Shown piece after piece: positions 23,021 to 35,359 of a stretch of 64,000 nucleotides of DNA. Position 1 is the first letter of the stretch; each line of letters starts with the position of its first letter. Position numbers and translations under genes: made by a program. The stretch covers positions 448,880,287-448,944,286 of the forward strand of contig CM062296.1 in the NCBI GenBank assembly GCA_031216915.1. Reading direction: 5' to 3'. Under the pieces are notes generated by a model. It was not told the origin of the DNA, ran no database searches, and saw nothing but the letters and a program-made list of their open reading frames with translations. Origin of the DNA: Pictodentalium vernedei. Its lineage: Eukaryota; Mollusca; Scaphopoda; Dentaliida; Dentaliidae.

Positions 23021-23499
23021 ATAGCTGAATAGTAAAAAGGCTGGAGGGCCAAGGACATAGAGCAAAATGGAATACGCTCAATAATATAAAATAGAGTCAT
23101 CCCCTGTAGGGAAAAAGAAGTAATAGGCCTTACATGTATCTTTCTTATTTATGATAAATTAGAAAGATACAACACCTTCCAAAATTGAGCTTCATACATC
23201 CATGTACTCTATTAATATCCAATATAATCTTAATACTAATAATTTTTAAAGTAAGCCAATAAATAAAGTAAGTCTAGAGAATAGAGACTCTTATACTCCT
23301 AAAAGTGTCTGAGGATTGCATAATCATGTCCGTTGACATATGCAATAATCAAAAGCTATACTTTAAAAACTAAGACTTGAATGAATTTTAAAAACCTAAA
23401 CTTCTCACTAAACAACCATCCCAATAACAGCTCAGAATTACTAACTCCGGAGGAGGTATCCCCTTGTTTTCATAGTAAAACAGGTGACCCAAGGGAACA

Positions 23500-23524
23500 C
23501 CCCCCCCCCCCCCCCCCCCCCTTT
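23500..23524. repeat. Poly-C tract in A1 non-coding end
   Basis: About 22 C residues follow GGGAACA. The same place in A2, A3 and A4 has shorter C runs, so the tract is an unstable fixed feature of the family. Confidence 0.85.
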
Positions 23525-23624
23525 TTCTTGCCCTGGGTCAAATAGCCCAGAGCGAAGAGGGCAGCAGAACGGAGACACTGCCGAAACAGACAGCCTACCT
23601 AGCTATAGTAGCAACTGTTAAGTG

Positions 23625-25535
23625 AATGACATTCTGAGCAGTAGATAATAGACCTAACAATAGAGGCCTCCAGAAATGGACTCGATATTTCTGAGATAAA
23701 AATTCATGAATGTGGATGGCTGAGCGCAATGAGCAGCCTTCAAAAATCTATAATAGCGACACTATTAATGTAAGCCCAAGATGTAGAAGAACTCTTACTT
23801 CATGAGCCGAAATCTAAAGCACAACTGCTAAGTCAATGATATACCATAAGCAGTACCGATAGTTAATAGAATCCATTAACAATAGAATGGAGCGTAACGT
23901 CCTTCTACTAGGCATCAAAGACAGAAGAAGCTTACGCCCATAGTAATAAACAGATATCTGTTTATAAATACATAAACTCTACCCGGAAAGAGTAAAGGCC
24001 TATGCCCGTATGAAGACGGAAGGACCTTAATAACAATAGGTTCCGGATATTAGGAGCCTAACTCTTATGCAAAAATCCAACCTAAATAGTAACGGAATAG
24101 TGATTCCGAAACTACGAAAGTGAAAATCATCCATCGATAGTGCATGAAACTCACTGACTGTACAGTAAAAGAGAAACCAACAGAATTACTGTCTAAAAGG
24201 TCAGAATTTGAAAACTACTGTTTCCAGAGGCTCAAATGATTACTTAGCTAAATAAGAACTGAAGTTAAAATCCATATAGGAATTTAATCTAAAGATTCTA
24301 AGTGTATATATCAAAAAGTTACTAACTGACTTAGACAAAGAGACATAAGACTCCATTGTAAACTATCGTAGAGTACATAGGTATGAGGTAACATAAACCT
24401 ATAACCTTACTAATAACAGGCTGCAGTAGATCTTGTGAAACAAGTATACTAAAAAATTGCAATGAGTAGTATGGAGGGATCAACAATATGAACATAATGA
24501 TCCCTACACCAACGACGGAAGAGCCTCCACTTTAGCCGCATAGAATAGCGAAGAAGAGGACCTCCTATAGTAAGAAATCGCGTCCAAAGCTCGTCCAGTA
24601 CAATGCTTACAATGCAATACGGACCACACAACGGAATACATGAAGGTTCAGACCTTGCGGGTTGTGATAAAGATGACACGATTTACCCAGTGAAAAAAAG
24701 ATCCTCACATTGAGGAAGATTTCACGTTAAGACCCACAGTAGACAAGAGGGTAAATTACCCATGATCTCTGTGAAGATAGAGATGCTATCAACAGAAATG
24801 TATTGTGGTTGTTTATCTTAGCAATACCTGCTGAAACAACAGCGCCGGAGGATACGCGTATCCTATCATTCCGTCCTATAGATCAATAGAGCGTTAACAA
24901 CATTAGCTCAGAGATCTGGACAAGCCAACACATACGTCTGCAATTGATTAGCAAGCTGTGTCGTAAATAAATCATCATTGGGCGCTCCCATAGATAGCAA
25001 ATCTGATTGAATACTTGTTGATTGAGAGTCCATTCTGACAGCAACAAGCGACCCGTAAGTGAACGGGAGTCCGGTAAAACAATCAGACGACCCGGAATAT
25101 GACGGACCAAAACTAAACTTGGTGTACTATAACCAACAGACGGATTCTTTCCATTAAATTGAATAACGGAAACGAAAGAGTGCCTCCCTGGTTCCGGAGA
25201 TACGCCACTACTGTCAAATTAACGGACAGGATTTGGGCATGCGTTACTGAATAATGTTCATGCAATGACATAAAGCAAGCCTAAAAAATATTATTCCGCG
25301 GAAGAAAATTGGTTGCTAAGAGACTGCGGAACTCAAAGACCCTGGCACTTCGAATCCGTTGGGATCAGTATTATATCCCAATCTGTTTGACTGGCAACCG
25401 TCATAACAGCCACATTCGGGTCCGGCAACTGCGGTGGCACTCTCTGAGTCAACCACCGAATGTTTGCCCCAGTCTGAATCTCTTGTAACACTAGATAGAC
25501 AAGAGAACGTGTAAATCGAGCAATTCACGGATTGC
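23625..25535 (-). pseudogene. Recombinase and RNase H remnant of A1
   Basis: Short stretches match A3: RRWCRDHYVHIVDPSI from the recombinase N-terminal domain, LTGRLLLSEWTLNQQVFNQI from after RNase H, and AGPECGCYDGCQSNRLGYN from the overlapping frame. Stops and small deletions, most of them shared with A2, break every frame. Confidence 0.85.
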
Positions 25536-25539
25536 CGAA

Positions 25540-28470
25540 ACGTTGCCGTCGAAGAGACGCTCCTCCAAGAACAAAGCGACTCTGAGAGAGTTCTTAACCT
25601 TACTATCCACGCATATGGATGTAGCTAGGGCTGCGTCACGTCTAACCAACTCCAATCAGCCACTGAAGGGCGGAGTTATACGTGAACAAACTACTGCCCT
25701 CAAAAGAAATTACATTGAGAATAATATCCCGTAAATCTTTTCTTGAAAACGTAATGATAACGCCTCAGAAAGGCGGATTACGTATGATAAAGCGTCTAAG
25801 TTAAGTCTACTATACATCATGTCGTTTCCAACATTGAAGTTGGAAAAGACATAAACGGCGAAAAAGAATATTTCCAGTCTTTAACCACACCGTCTAGACG
25901 CATATGAACTCTCGGTATGCTCTGCTCTGCCAAATAAACTAATCGTATAAATGATAAAACGGCAGAAATGAGCAACGCGGACAAGAAACTAAACTATCAT
26001 GCTTGGTAGCAGGCTTGTATGCATATATAGCGTCGAAAAATAAAACACATGTTGTAATGACATTATTGGACTGTGTCGGTAAGTCAGGGACAATGTCCCT
26101 GAACCGATCGAAAAATCCGAGTCCAATGACGCTATAAGTCTCTTATCCAAGATCGCAGCAATGAAGTCCGAAATAACAATCACTGGAAGATAATGCCAGA
26201 AGATATGAAAGGCAGCTTCCGATACTACTAAAGGGAAAACTCGAAATCTTTCGAATCCCTTTCGCCATCCTGTCGGACCCTATAAAGCGTTCGGTCGTCC
26301 GTACCTGATGCAACCGCGGACCGCACCGACCCAGAGCCGTCGGATAATTCCTGATTCGACCAAGAAACTGTCAATTGCTGGGATGCTGCGAAACAACTGT
26401 GCTAACTCGGATAGCACGTCCGTCACTGAGGCCTGAGGAGAAGCGGTCCTACAATGCATTGCCACTGGAAGCTCCGTGATCGTTACCCCGTGCATACTAC
26501 CAATATGCGAGCGAATGGAGTGTATAGGCCTCGTGTCCCTTGGCTACCGGATGGCGTGACCTATTCACCGTGGAATCACTGAATGACGAAACTGATCGGA
26601 TACTCGAGATCACGTAGCCAATGTGCGGTCGTGTGCCCTGCTGTGAGGATGAGGAAGCATTAAGGACAGTCTCTCGGACTGTCAATATAACGGAGCGTCC
26701 CGACCGACAGACATATGCTCCGAATGTAAAATATCTGAACCACAACATGCGGTCCCCTATGTTGTTGGACGAGAGAGGGACCTCTCTCGCTCACAGCCCG
26801 GACGGACCTGGACAAGCCAGGAACCGGACTAACAGGCTTCCTCCGATCTGTCCTCAATCTGCCGTCACTGGGTGAGTACTAAAGTAATTAAAGTGCTCGC
26901 ATCACCCAAATCTCCTTCCTAGACCGCAACGGACGAACCCGGCAGCCGAACCATTCGATGAATGTACGCTACACCGGGTGAGCTAGCGAATGTCACTCCG
27001 TAGGCGATAGACAAATTCCATGAGCACTTTTTGCCGCTAGCTCTTCATTAACTATGACGACAGAGGCACACTTTTGAAAGACATCTCCGTAACTTTGCGA
27101 ACAAGAAACCAGAAATGCTTGGTTATAGCAAGCATATAATAATAATATATAGCGTCGTTCAATAGTTCGAAAGTTTGCGTGACATTATTGGACTATGTCG
27201 GAACTGAGGGACGATGTCCCTGAACCGAACAAAAAATTTCTAAGTCCACCGACACTATCAGTTTCTTATCCGGCATCGCAGCATTCTGGTCTGACGAAAG
27301 AAGCTGTAGAAGACCAAGTCAGATGACATACACAACAGCATATGTTGTTCCGAAAGGGAAAGCTCGAAATCCTCCAAATCCCTTTCGGTATCCCGTCGGA
27401 CCGGATGAAATTTTCGGACGTCCGTACCCGCTTCCGCGGAGTGTCCCGACCCAGCATCATCGGATAAAAAATATGCGACAGGTTCAGTTGATGCTGGGAT
27501 GCTGCGATAAACTGTGCTATTTAGGAAAGCACGTCCGTTCCCGAGGCCTGTGCAGTAGCGGTCTTACGATGCATTGCCGCCGGAAGCTCCGTGTACGTTG
27601 ACTGCCGCACACTTCCTATGCGAACGTCCGGAGTCTGCAGGCCTCGTGTCCCTGGCTACCGGATGGTGTGACCTGGTCGCCGATGAATCTCTGACTGGCG
27701 AAGCTGACTGGATATCCGTGGTCACGTAGCCAAGAGTGGTCGTGTGCGCAACTATGAGAATGAGGAAGCCTTATTGACAGTCTACTCCGGACTGACTATA
27801 TGTTGGAGCGTCCCGAGTGACGGATGTATGCTCCGAATGCGAAACATTTTGTACCACAACATCTGGGGCCAGATGTTGTGAACGAGAGAGGGGCCTCTCT
27901 CGCTTGCCGTCCGGATGGACCGGAACGAGCTATGAACCGGACTAAAAGGCTTCCTCCGTTCGCCCTCCGATCCGCCGTCACTGGGTGTGCATTAGGTTGA
28001 TTTATAGTGCTCGCATCATCCCAAAATTCCTTCTAGACCGCAACGGACGAACCCGGCTGCCGAACCATTCGGTGAATGGACGCTACACCGGGCGAGCTAG
28101 CGGACGTCAAAGGCCGTCGAACCTACTAGGGTCCTCTTAGGCAATTGGCGTATTTACATGAGCACTTTTCCGCTAGCCTTTCATTAATTGTGACGACGGA
28201 GGCACACTGTTGGAAGACATCACAGATACATCACCCTAATCTTGATCGTCTGAAATAGAAATTGATAAAGTAGAGTGACCCTGCGGGGAAAGGACCGGAG
28301 TGTCCAATTCCCCAATAACATACCGTGACATACGCTTCCCATATTGTCATCGAAATCATACGATACAGAACAGGAGTTAATGCGAGTACACTGACCACAT
28401 ATAGAATGATTATAAAGTCAGAGGAAGACTTCCTCTTATTACAATTGATCAATATCCTTTCAATGTGAAA
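25540..28470 (-). pseudogene. Duplicated gag remnant of A1
   Basis: The 3' part of gag (TSNQPLK-like region in reverse, near 25600) is followed by two diverged copies of the gag middle and N-terminal region, offset by 1,120 bp. Both copies keep the ~1.1 kb segment around the SDELSDGAGS-coding block. The start region with the cysteine cluster (near 28400) has lost several cysteine codons. Confidence 0.8.
25981..28220. repeat. Two-copy ~1.12 kb gag duplication in A1
   Basis: ACAAGAAAC begins both units, at 25981 and 27101. The units match along their length with clear divergence. A3 has this segment once. A2 has the same duplication at 35806 and 36930. Confidence 0.85.
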
Positions 28471-29558
28471 AGAAAACAAGTCCTGGTACTCACACTAACC
28501 CCTGGCAATCAAAATACATAATAATAATATGATCCATTAATATTGAAAAAATAATTGAAATCAAAATATTTTGAAAAAATTTTTTTTCAGAACAGCCCAA
28601 GTTTCTGAAAAGTAACGTTGAGCCCCAATGGATCCCAAGCCTAAGTGTGGACAAAAATATTAAAAATATTTTAAACAATTTATTCAACACTTACGAACAA
28701 TAATAATGTATCTAGTTATGATTAAAATAACATCAAGATATTATTTTCCAGAAATCCCCCCCTCACACAGAGGGCTGTTGAAAATGTAAACAATGAGTGT
28801 AAAAACACTAAAATAAGACTCCAGGCACCCAGGCCCGAAATCAGTTACCAAAAATACACTATCTGATGCAAAACAGAGACTTCCAGGGAAGAAACTGCAG
28901 AACATCAGATGGTAGATGCAGAACACAATGCCTAACCACCCGTAGGTGAAGACGTAAACATGGGGAAAAGAAACAGAATTCATTCTGTTATTCAGCTAAA
29001 ACTCCCAAGAAAATTTAGTAATAATAATTACAAAAACTATGCCAAAAGCATGGGAGAATAGCAAGGGGGGACTTAAAGGACAGGGAGAGAGGAAAACACT
29101 TAAAAAACAGTGTAACTAATTAATCAGAATGACAACAAAATGGCTGCTGCCTCGAAAATAGGTAACTTAACATAATTTCATTAAAAAATTTTCAAGTTAC
29201 AGCCCTGATAATATTCTGTCACACATTTTTTCCTCTCCTCCTTCTCTATCCTCCTTAGAATCACCATTTCACTAATATTTATGTGTCTGGCATCATTTAA
29301 ACTGAGATTTACAAGCACAAAGATCAGTCAGATGTTAACTGATGAAGGGCCAAACTTAGAATGATTAGTGGCGCCAATTTCGGAAGGTCCTTGACACTGC
29401 GCATGCGCAGTAGAGGCGAAGTGTGGAGGGCCTTTCAGGACATGTTTTCTTTGGTTTTAGATGCAAATTTTGGGGATTGGGGGGCAAAATTTGTGTTTGG
29501 CCCTATATTTTAAGAGTTAGCACCAGCTATGTCTGGGTCATTGGTACAGTATAAAAAT

Positions 29559-32516
29559 ATTAAAAGTCCTATCTGGCCCTCAATACTTTTAATACTGTGC
29601 ATGCGCAGCACCCAGGAAGAGATTGGAATTGGCGCCAAGCATCATTATTCCTAATTGTGCCTACCAATGTTATAACTCAGTGGGGAGGTATGAGTGCCTA
29701 CTCATGGGAGGGCCATTCCCACCTGGGCCATTGGTAAGTATAAAAAATATACAAATTACTTTAAATTTATCATATTTTATACTAGACTTAGCTGAATAGT
29801 AAAAAGGCAGGAGGGACTAGGACTTAAAGAAAGGAATAGCAGATTAAAATTTGGCTCCTTAGCCTGCATTAGGACTCCCAAGGTGAATAGATTAAAATTT
29901 TAGGAATTACATATATCCCTCTCTATACAACAATAGAGAAGGACATACAACCGAATAAGGAGCAATATCCAAGTGATTCCTTATTACTTAGCATAAATGA
30001 TTACGCTAATTGGGTGTAACGAGCCCCCAGTTTTAAGGCCAGTCTAGAATAAGACACTTAAAATTAGGAAAAGCGTGTCCGAGATTTGGAGACAAATGCC
30101 CACAGACACACGCCATATATAATTCAACAAGCTGTACATAAGATCAGTATAATCTATAGACAATAACAGCTTCACTCATAGTTACCCACTTATTATAAGG
30201 CCAGAAGATGTAAAGAGAAATTACCCCCTTCCCCCTCTCTTTTTTGAAGGAATTAATCTTCAAAACAAAGAGGGAAGTGGCCTGGAATCAGTGAAAAAGC
30301 GGTACTGAATGATATATAGTTGCCTAAAAGGCTCCCATTTACTAAAATCACAAGCTTCTAAATGTATACCGTATCCGGAATACGTAGATAGGATGATAAC
30401 CAGTGATATTAATATGTACACCCAATGGAAAGTTATTGGATAGAACTTATACGCTTCTGAGCCAACCAACAGGCGACCACGTTCAGGTGTATAAGTAAAT
30501 TCCAATAATGAACTTCCAAATTGTAACCGTTCAACCTACGAGAATGAGAGAGTAGGATTCCCATTTGTGTACTGCTTCTGGTTGAAGACTGGATTCACAA
30601 CCTGTAACTGGATATGATTAAAAAATCTGTCAGGGACTGTCCCCAAATAAATCATTGTTCCCTAGGTCCATTAAAACCAATGACTGTTCGGAGAATGAAT
30701 ATACCACTCCGAATAATGAAGCCAAAAATAGAGAACGTATTCATAGATGGCATGTAGGAAATTCCATAACTGATCAAACTAGCCCAAAATTCTCATAAGC
30801 TCTTATACTAACACTGAGCAAGAATTTAAGAGAATCTATTCAAGAAATACGTCTGCCTAATGAATAATACATACTATGCATGCAATCAACAGAATCCCGC
30901 ATGTACCCTCGCCTGAATACAGCCTATATCAACGGCGTAACCGAGCGATACAAAATATAACCAGGAAACTGAAGGAATAAAACAGCGTTAATGCGATATA
31001 ACCTGAGGAATAGACTCATACATCATAACAAAAGCAGACAACTCTGAGCGAAACTTCTCAGAGTGGACTAACTGCCATATTTGGAGAATGTCACCCAGAT
31101 AACCGACATGCCTGCCACATAGGTACATAATACGGAATCCAAAAACAGTTACTGTTCAGGAATCATATGCTCGTATACAACTTATGAACGAACAGCCACA
31201 GGCAGCAAAACCCTCCCCCCCCCCATATGCCCCTCCCCCCCCCCTCCCCACCTGCATTACTTGAATCTCTGGATAAGTAAGGCCGGTGCAGTAATACTAA
31301 AGCTTGGAACTGTGACAAATTCCTTTTTCACTATAGGAAAAGGAAACCTCACGCTACATTCCAAAAGCTATGCTGCTGCTGCTGCTATTCTCAATAAAGA
31401 GTAATACAGCTAATAGAAGCTTATCGTTCGTCAAAACAAGCATGACCAATTTTTAACCCGGTGTGACTCAAGTCTGACCAACTCCATAATGCCACTAAGG
31501 ATGGAAAGGGGCATGATGAACATGGCCCTATTGCAAGGAATACACCCACTGATATAGCGTTGACATATCCCTTGAAATCAAGAAGTATGCCATGGCCCTA
31601 AACAATACACCAAACACACATAATATCCAAATCCTCCAAGTGGAAATATAATCCACGACAATAGATTGGATTTAAAATGAAGCGGGCGATGAAAAACTAA
31701 GTTCCGGCACTAGATCATAAAAACCTAGAAAAATTCCTTGTGCCTCGTTCCGATTATAGCAGGAAATATATTCCTGAAAAAGGAGTTAATTACAGGCATC
31801 CGAAAGAATGCTCATTATTCTCTATATAGGTTAATATGGCATCATCAATAGGGCTAAAAGCCTCAGACAACTAACACAAAACAATACCGTTAAGGAGAGA
31901 ACAACCTCTTCTATTATAACCATATCTTGTCCGATAGGACAGTGGTCTCAGCCTAAAGGTCTTCCTACTCGTGAAGACAATTATATGGTTGTAATCTGCA
32001 GCCCCAAAAGCTCACTCAAGGAGACTTACAATGATAGTCGCTTATGATAAGGAAAAAACACCGCTCATAATTCTAGCTAGGCTACTATGGTGTCAACAAT
32101 AAGACTAAAGTCTGTGACACCTAAGAAAACAACACTGAGAAGGAAAAAATATACTCTTTCCTTTTAGCGGTTCTATTCCCAGAAGACAGCGGTCTTGGCC
32201 AAGCTAACGTAGCTTAGAAGACTTCATCTCCGTGAAGACAGATATCTTGGTGTAATTTTTGCGACTTTAGAAAGCTCACTAAACGGGGACTTACAACTCT
32301 AGTTGCTCATGTTAAGGAAAAAAGGCCATACTTGGTTCCAATAAGGCATCAACAAAACGACTAAAAGCCTCAGACACCTAAGAATACAACACCAACAAGG
32401 AAACAACACACTCTTTCCTTTTAAAGGCCCTAATTCCAAAGAGACCGCAGTCTCAGATTAGCTAGCGCAGCTAAGAAGTCTTCATCTCTGTGAAAGCTCA
32501 CTAAACAGAGACTTAC
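29559..32516 (-). mobile_element. DIRS family B copy B2, middle fragment
   Basis: It continues B2 from ATTAAAAGTCC through the rest of its terminal repeat, its ICR (about 29717-29790, CCATTGGTAAGTATAA) and a diverged interior. The interior includes the block with the C-rich AGAGGGAAGTGG region (30220-30290) that B1 also has at 13390-13450. Little coding sequence is recognisable. It ends at the junction with A2. Adding the three B2 parts gives only ~3.6 kb, so B2 has also lost internal sequence. Confidence 0.8.
31800..32516. repeat. ~220-245 bp tandem repeat, three units, in B2
   Basis: AAAGCTCACT-x-GACTTAC recurs near 32010, 32275 and 32497, and AGCCTCAGACA or its variants near 31860, 32130 and 32370. 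The units have small indels. I do not find this array in B1. Confidence 0.7.
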
Positions 32517-33489
32517 GACATAGCTGGTGCTAACTCTTAAAATATAGGGCCAAACACAAATTTTGCCCCCCAATCCCCAAAATTTGCATCTAAAACCAAA
32601 GAAAACATGTCCTGAAAGGCCCTCCATACTTCGCCTCTACTGCGCATGCGCAGTGTCAAGAACGTTCCGAAATTGACGCCATTAATCATTCTAATAACCA
32701 GTGCCTGGTAAGCGCTATGTACTCAGCGGGGAGGCAAGAGTTGTCAACTCCTGGGAGGGCCATCCCCGTCTGGGTCATTGGTAAGTATAAAAAATATAGA
32801 AATTACTATAAATTTTTTAACATTTTTATACTGTACCAATGACCCAGACATAGCTGAATAGTAAAAAGACTGGAGGGCCAAGGACATAGAGCAAAATGGA
32901 ATACGCTCAATAAAATAACATAGAGTCATCCCCTGTAGGGAAAAAGAAGTAATAGGCCTTACATGTATCTTTCTTATTTATGATAAATTAGAAAGATACA
33001 ACACCTTCCAAAATTGAGCTTCATACATCCATGTACTCTATTAATATCCAATATAATCCTTATACTAATAATTTTTAAAGTAAGCCAATAAATAAAGTAA
33101 GTCTAGAGAATAGAGACTCTTATACTCCTAAAAGTGTCTGAGGATTGCATAATCATGTCCGTTGACATATGCAATATTCAAAAGCTATACTTTAAAAACT
33201 AAGACTTGAATGAATTTTAAAAACCTAAACTTCTCACTAAACAACCATCCCGATAACAGCTCAGAATTACTAACTCCGGAGGAGGTATCCCCTTGTTTTC
33301 ATAGTAAAACAGGTGACCCAAGGGAACACCCTCCCCCCCCCCCCCCTTTTCTTGCCCTGGGTCAAATAGCCCAGAGCGAAGAGGGCAGCAGAACGGAGAC
33401 ACTGCCGAAACAGACAGCCTACCTAGCTATAGTAGCAACTGTTAAGTGAATGACATTCTGAGCAGTAGATAATAGACCTAACAATAGAG

Positions 33490-35355
33490 GCCTCCAGAAA
33501 TGGACTCGATATTTCTGAGATAAAAATTCATGAATGTGGATGGCTGAGCGCAATGAGCGGCCTTCAAAAATCTATAGTAGCGACACTATTAATGTAAGCC
33601 CAAGAAGTAGAAGAACTCTTACTTTATGAGCCGAAATCTCAAACACAACTGCTAAGTCAATGATATACCATAAGCAGTACCGATAGTTAATAGAATCCAT
33701 TAACAATAAAATGGAGCGTAACGTCCTTCTACTAGGCATCAAAGACAGAAGAAGCTTACGCCCATAGTAATAAACAGATATCTGTTTATAAATACATAAA
33801 CTCTACCCGGAAAGAGTAAAGGCCTATGCCCATACGAAGACGGAAGGACCTTAAAAATAATAGGTTCCGGATAATAGGAGCCTAACTCTTATGCAAAAAT
33901 CCAACCTAAATAGTAATGGAAGTAGTGATTCCGAAACTACGAAAGTGAAAATCATCCATCGATAGTGCATGAAACTCACTGACTCTACAGTAAAAGAGAA
34001 ACCAACAGAATTACTGTCTAAAAGGTCAGAATTTGAAAACTACTGTTTCCAGAGGCTCAAATGATAACTTAGCTAAATAAGAACCGAAGTTAAAATCCAT
34101 ATAGGAATTTAATCTAAAGATTCTAAGTCTATTTATCAAAAAGTTACTAACTGACTTAGATAAAGAGACATAAGACTCAATTGTAAACTATCGTAGAGTG
34201 CATAGGTATGAGGTAACATAAACCTATAACCTTAATAATAACAGGCTGCAGTAGATCTTGTGAAACAAGTATACTAAAAAATTGCAATGAGTAGTATGGA
34301 GGGATCAACAATATGAACATAATGATCCCTACACCAACGACGGAAGAGCCTCCACTTTAGCCGCATAGAATATCGAAGAAGAGGATCTCCTATAGTAAGA
34401 AATCGCGTCCAAAGCTCGTCCAGTAAAATGCTTACAATGCAATACGGACCACACAACGGAATACATGAAGGTTGCGACCTTGCGGGTTGTGATAAAGATG
34501 ACACGATTTACCCAGTGAAAAAAGATCCTCACATAGAGGAAGATTTCACGTTAAGACCCACAGTAGACAAGAGAGTAAATTACCCATGATCTCTGTGAAG
34601 CTAGAGATGCTATCAACAGAAATGTATTGTGGTTGTTTATCTTAGCAATACCTGCTGAAACAACAGCGCTGGAGGATACGCGTATCCTATCATTCCGTCC
34701 TATAGATCAATAGAGCGTTAACAACATTAGCTCAGAGATCTGGACAAGCCAACACATACGTCTGCAATTGATTAGCAAGCTGTGTCGTAAATAAATCATC
34801 ATTGGGCGCTCCCATAGATAGCAAATCTGATTGAATACTTGTTTGTTGAGTGTCCATTCTGACAGCAACAAGCGACCCGTAAGAGAACGGGAGTCCGGTA
34901 AAACAATCAGACGACCCAGAATATGACGGACCAAAACAGAACTTGGTGTACTATAACCAACAGACGGATTCTTTCCATTAAATTGAATAACGGAAATGAA
35001 AGAGTGCCTCCCTGGTTCCGGAGATACGCCACTACTGTCGAATTAAAGGACAGGATTTGGGCATGCGTTTCTGAATAATGTTCATGCAATGACATAAAGC
35101 AAGCCTAAAAAACATTATTCCGCGGAAGAAAACTGGTTGCTAAGAGACTGCGGAACCCAAAGACCCTGGCACTTCGAATCCGTAGGGATCAGTATTATAT
35201 CCCAATCTGTTTGACTGGCAACCGTCATAACAGCCACACTCGGGTCCGGCAACTGCGGTGGCACTTTCTGAGTCAACCACCGAATGTTTGCCCCAGTCTG
35301 AATCTCTTGTAACACTAGATAGACAAGAGAACGTATAAATCGAGCAATTCATGGA
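33490..35355 (-). pseudogene. Recombinase and RNase H remnant of A2
   Basis: Same broken segments as in A1 (RRWCRDHYVHIVDPSI near 34310, LTGRLLLSEWTLNKQVFNQI near 34850). The shared stops show the copies descend from one already-defective parent. Confidence 0.85.
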
Positions 35356-35359
35356 TTGC

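Larger units (their letters stand above)
22637..29558 (-). mobile_element. DIRS family A, non-autonomous copy A1
   Basis: A full-length 6,922 bp element from GTTAAAAAATTTATAG to CAGTATAAAAAT, with inverted terminal repeats (to about 22860, and from about 29360) and an ICR at 22939-23020. Relative to A3 it lacks ~1.3 kb spanning the gag end and all RT motifs (junction near 25535). It carries a ~1.12 kb tandem duplication of gag (25981-27100 and 27101-28220). Remnants of recombinase, RNase H and gag have many stops. It shares these lesions with A2, so they predate its insertion. It interrupts B2 with no target duplication. Confidence 0.92.

Noticed and set aside
32430..32627. Conserved 65-codon gene repeated at 22448 and 62044
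   Set aside because: The repeated peptide comes from the DIRS inverted terminal repeat, not from a gene family.
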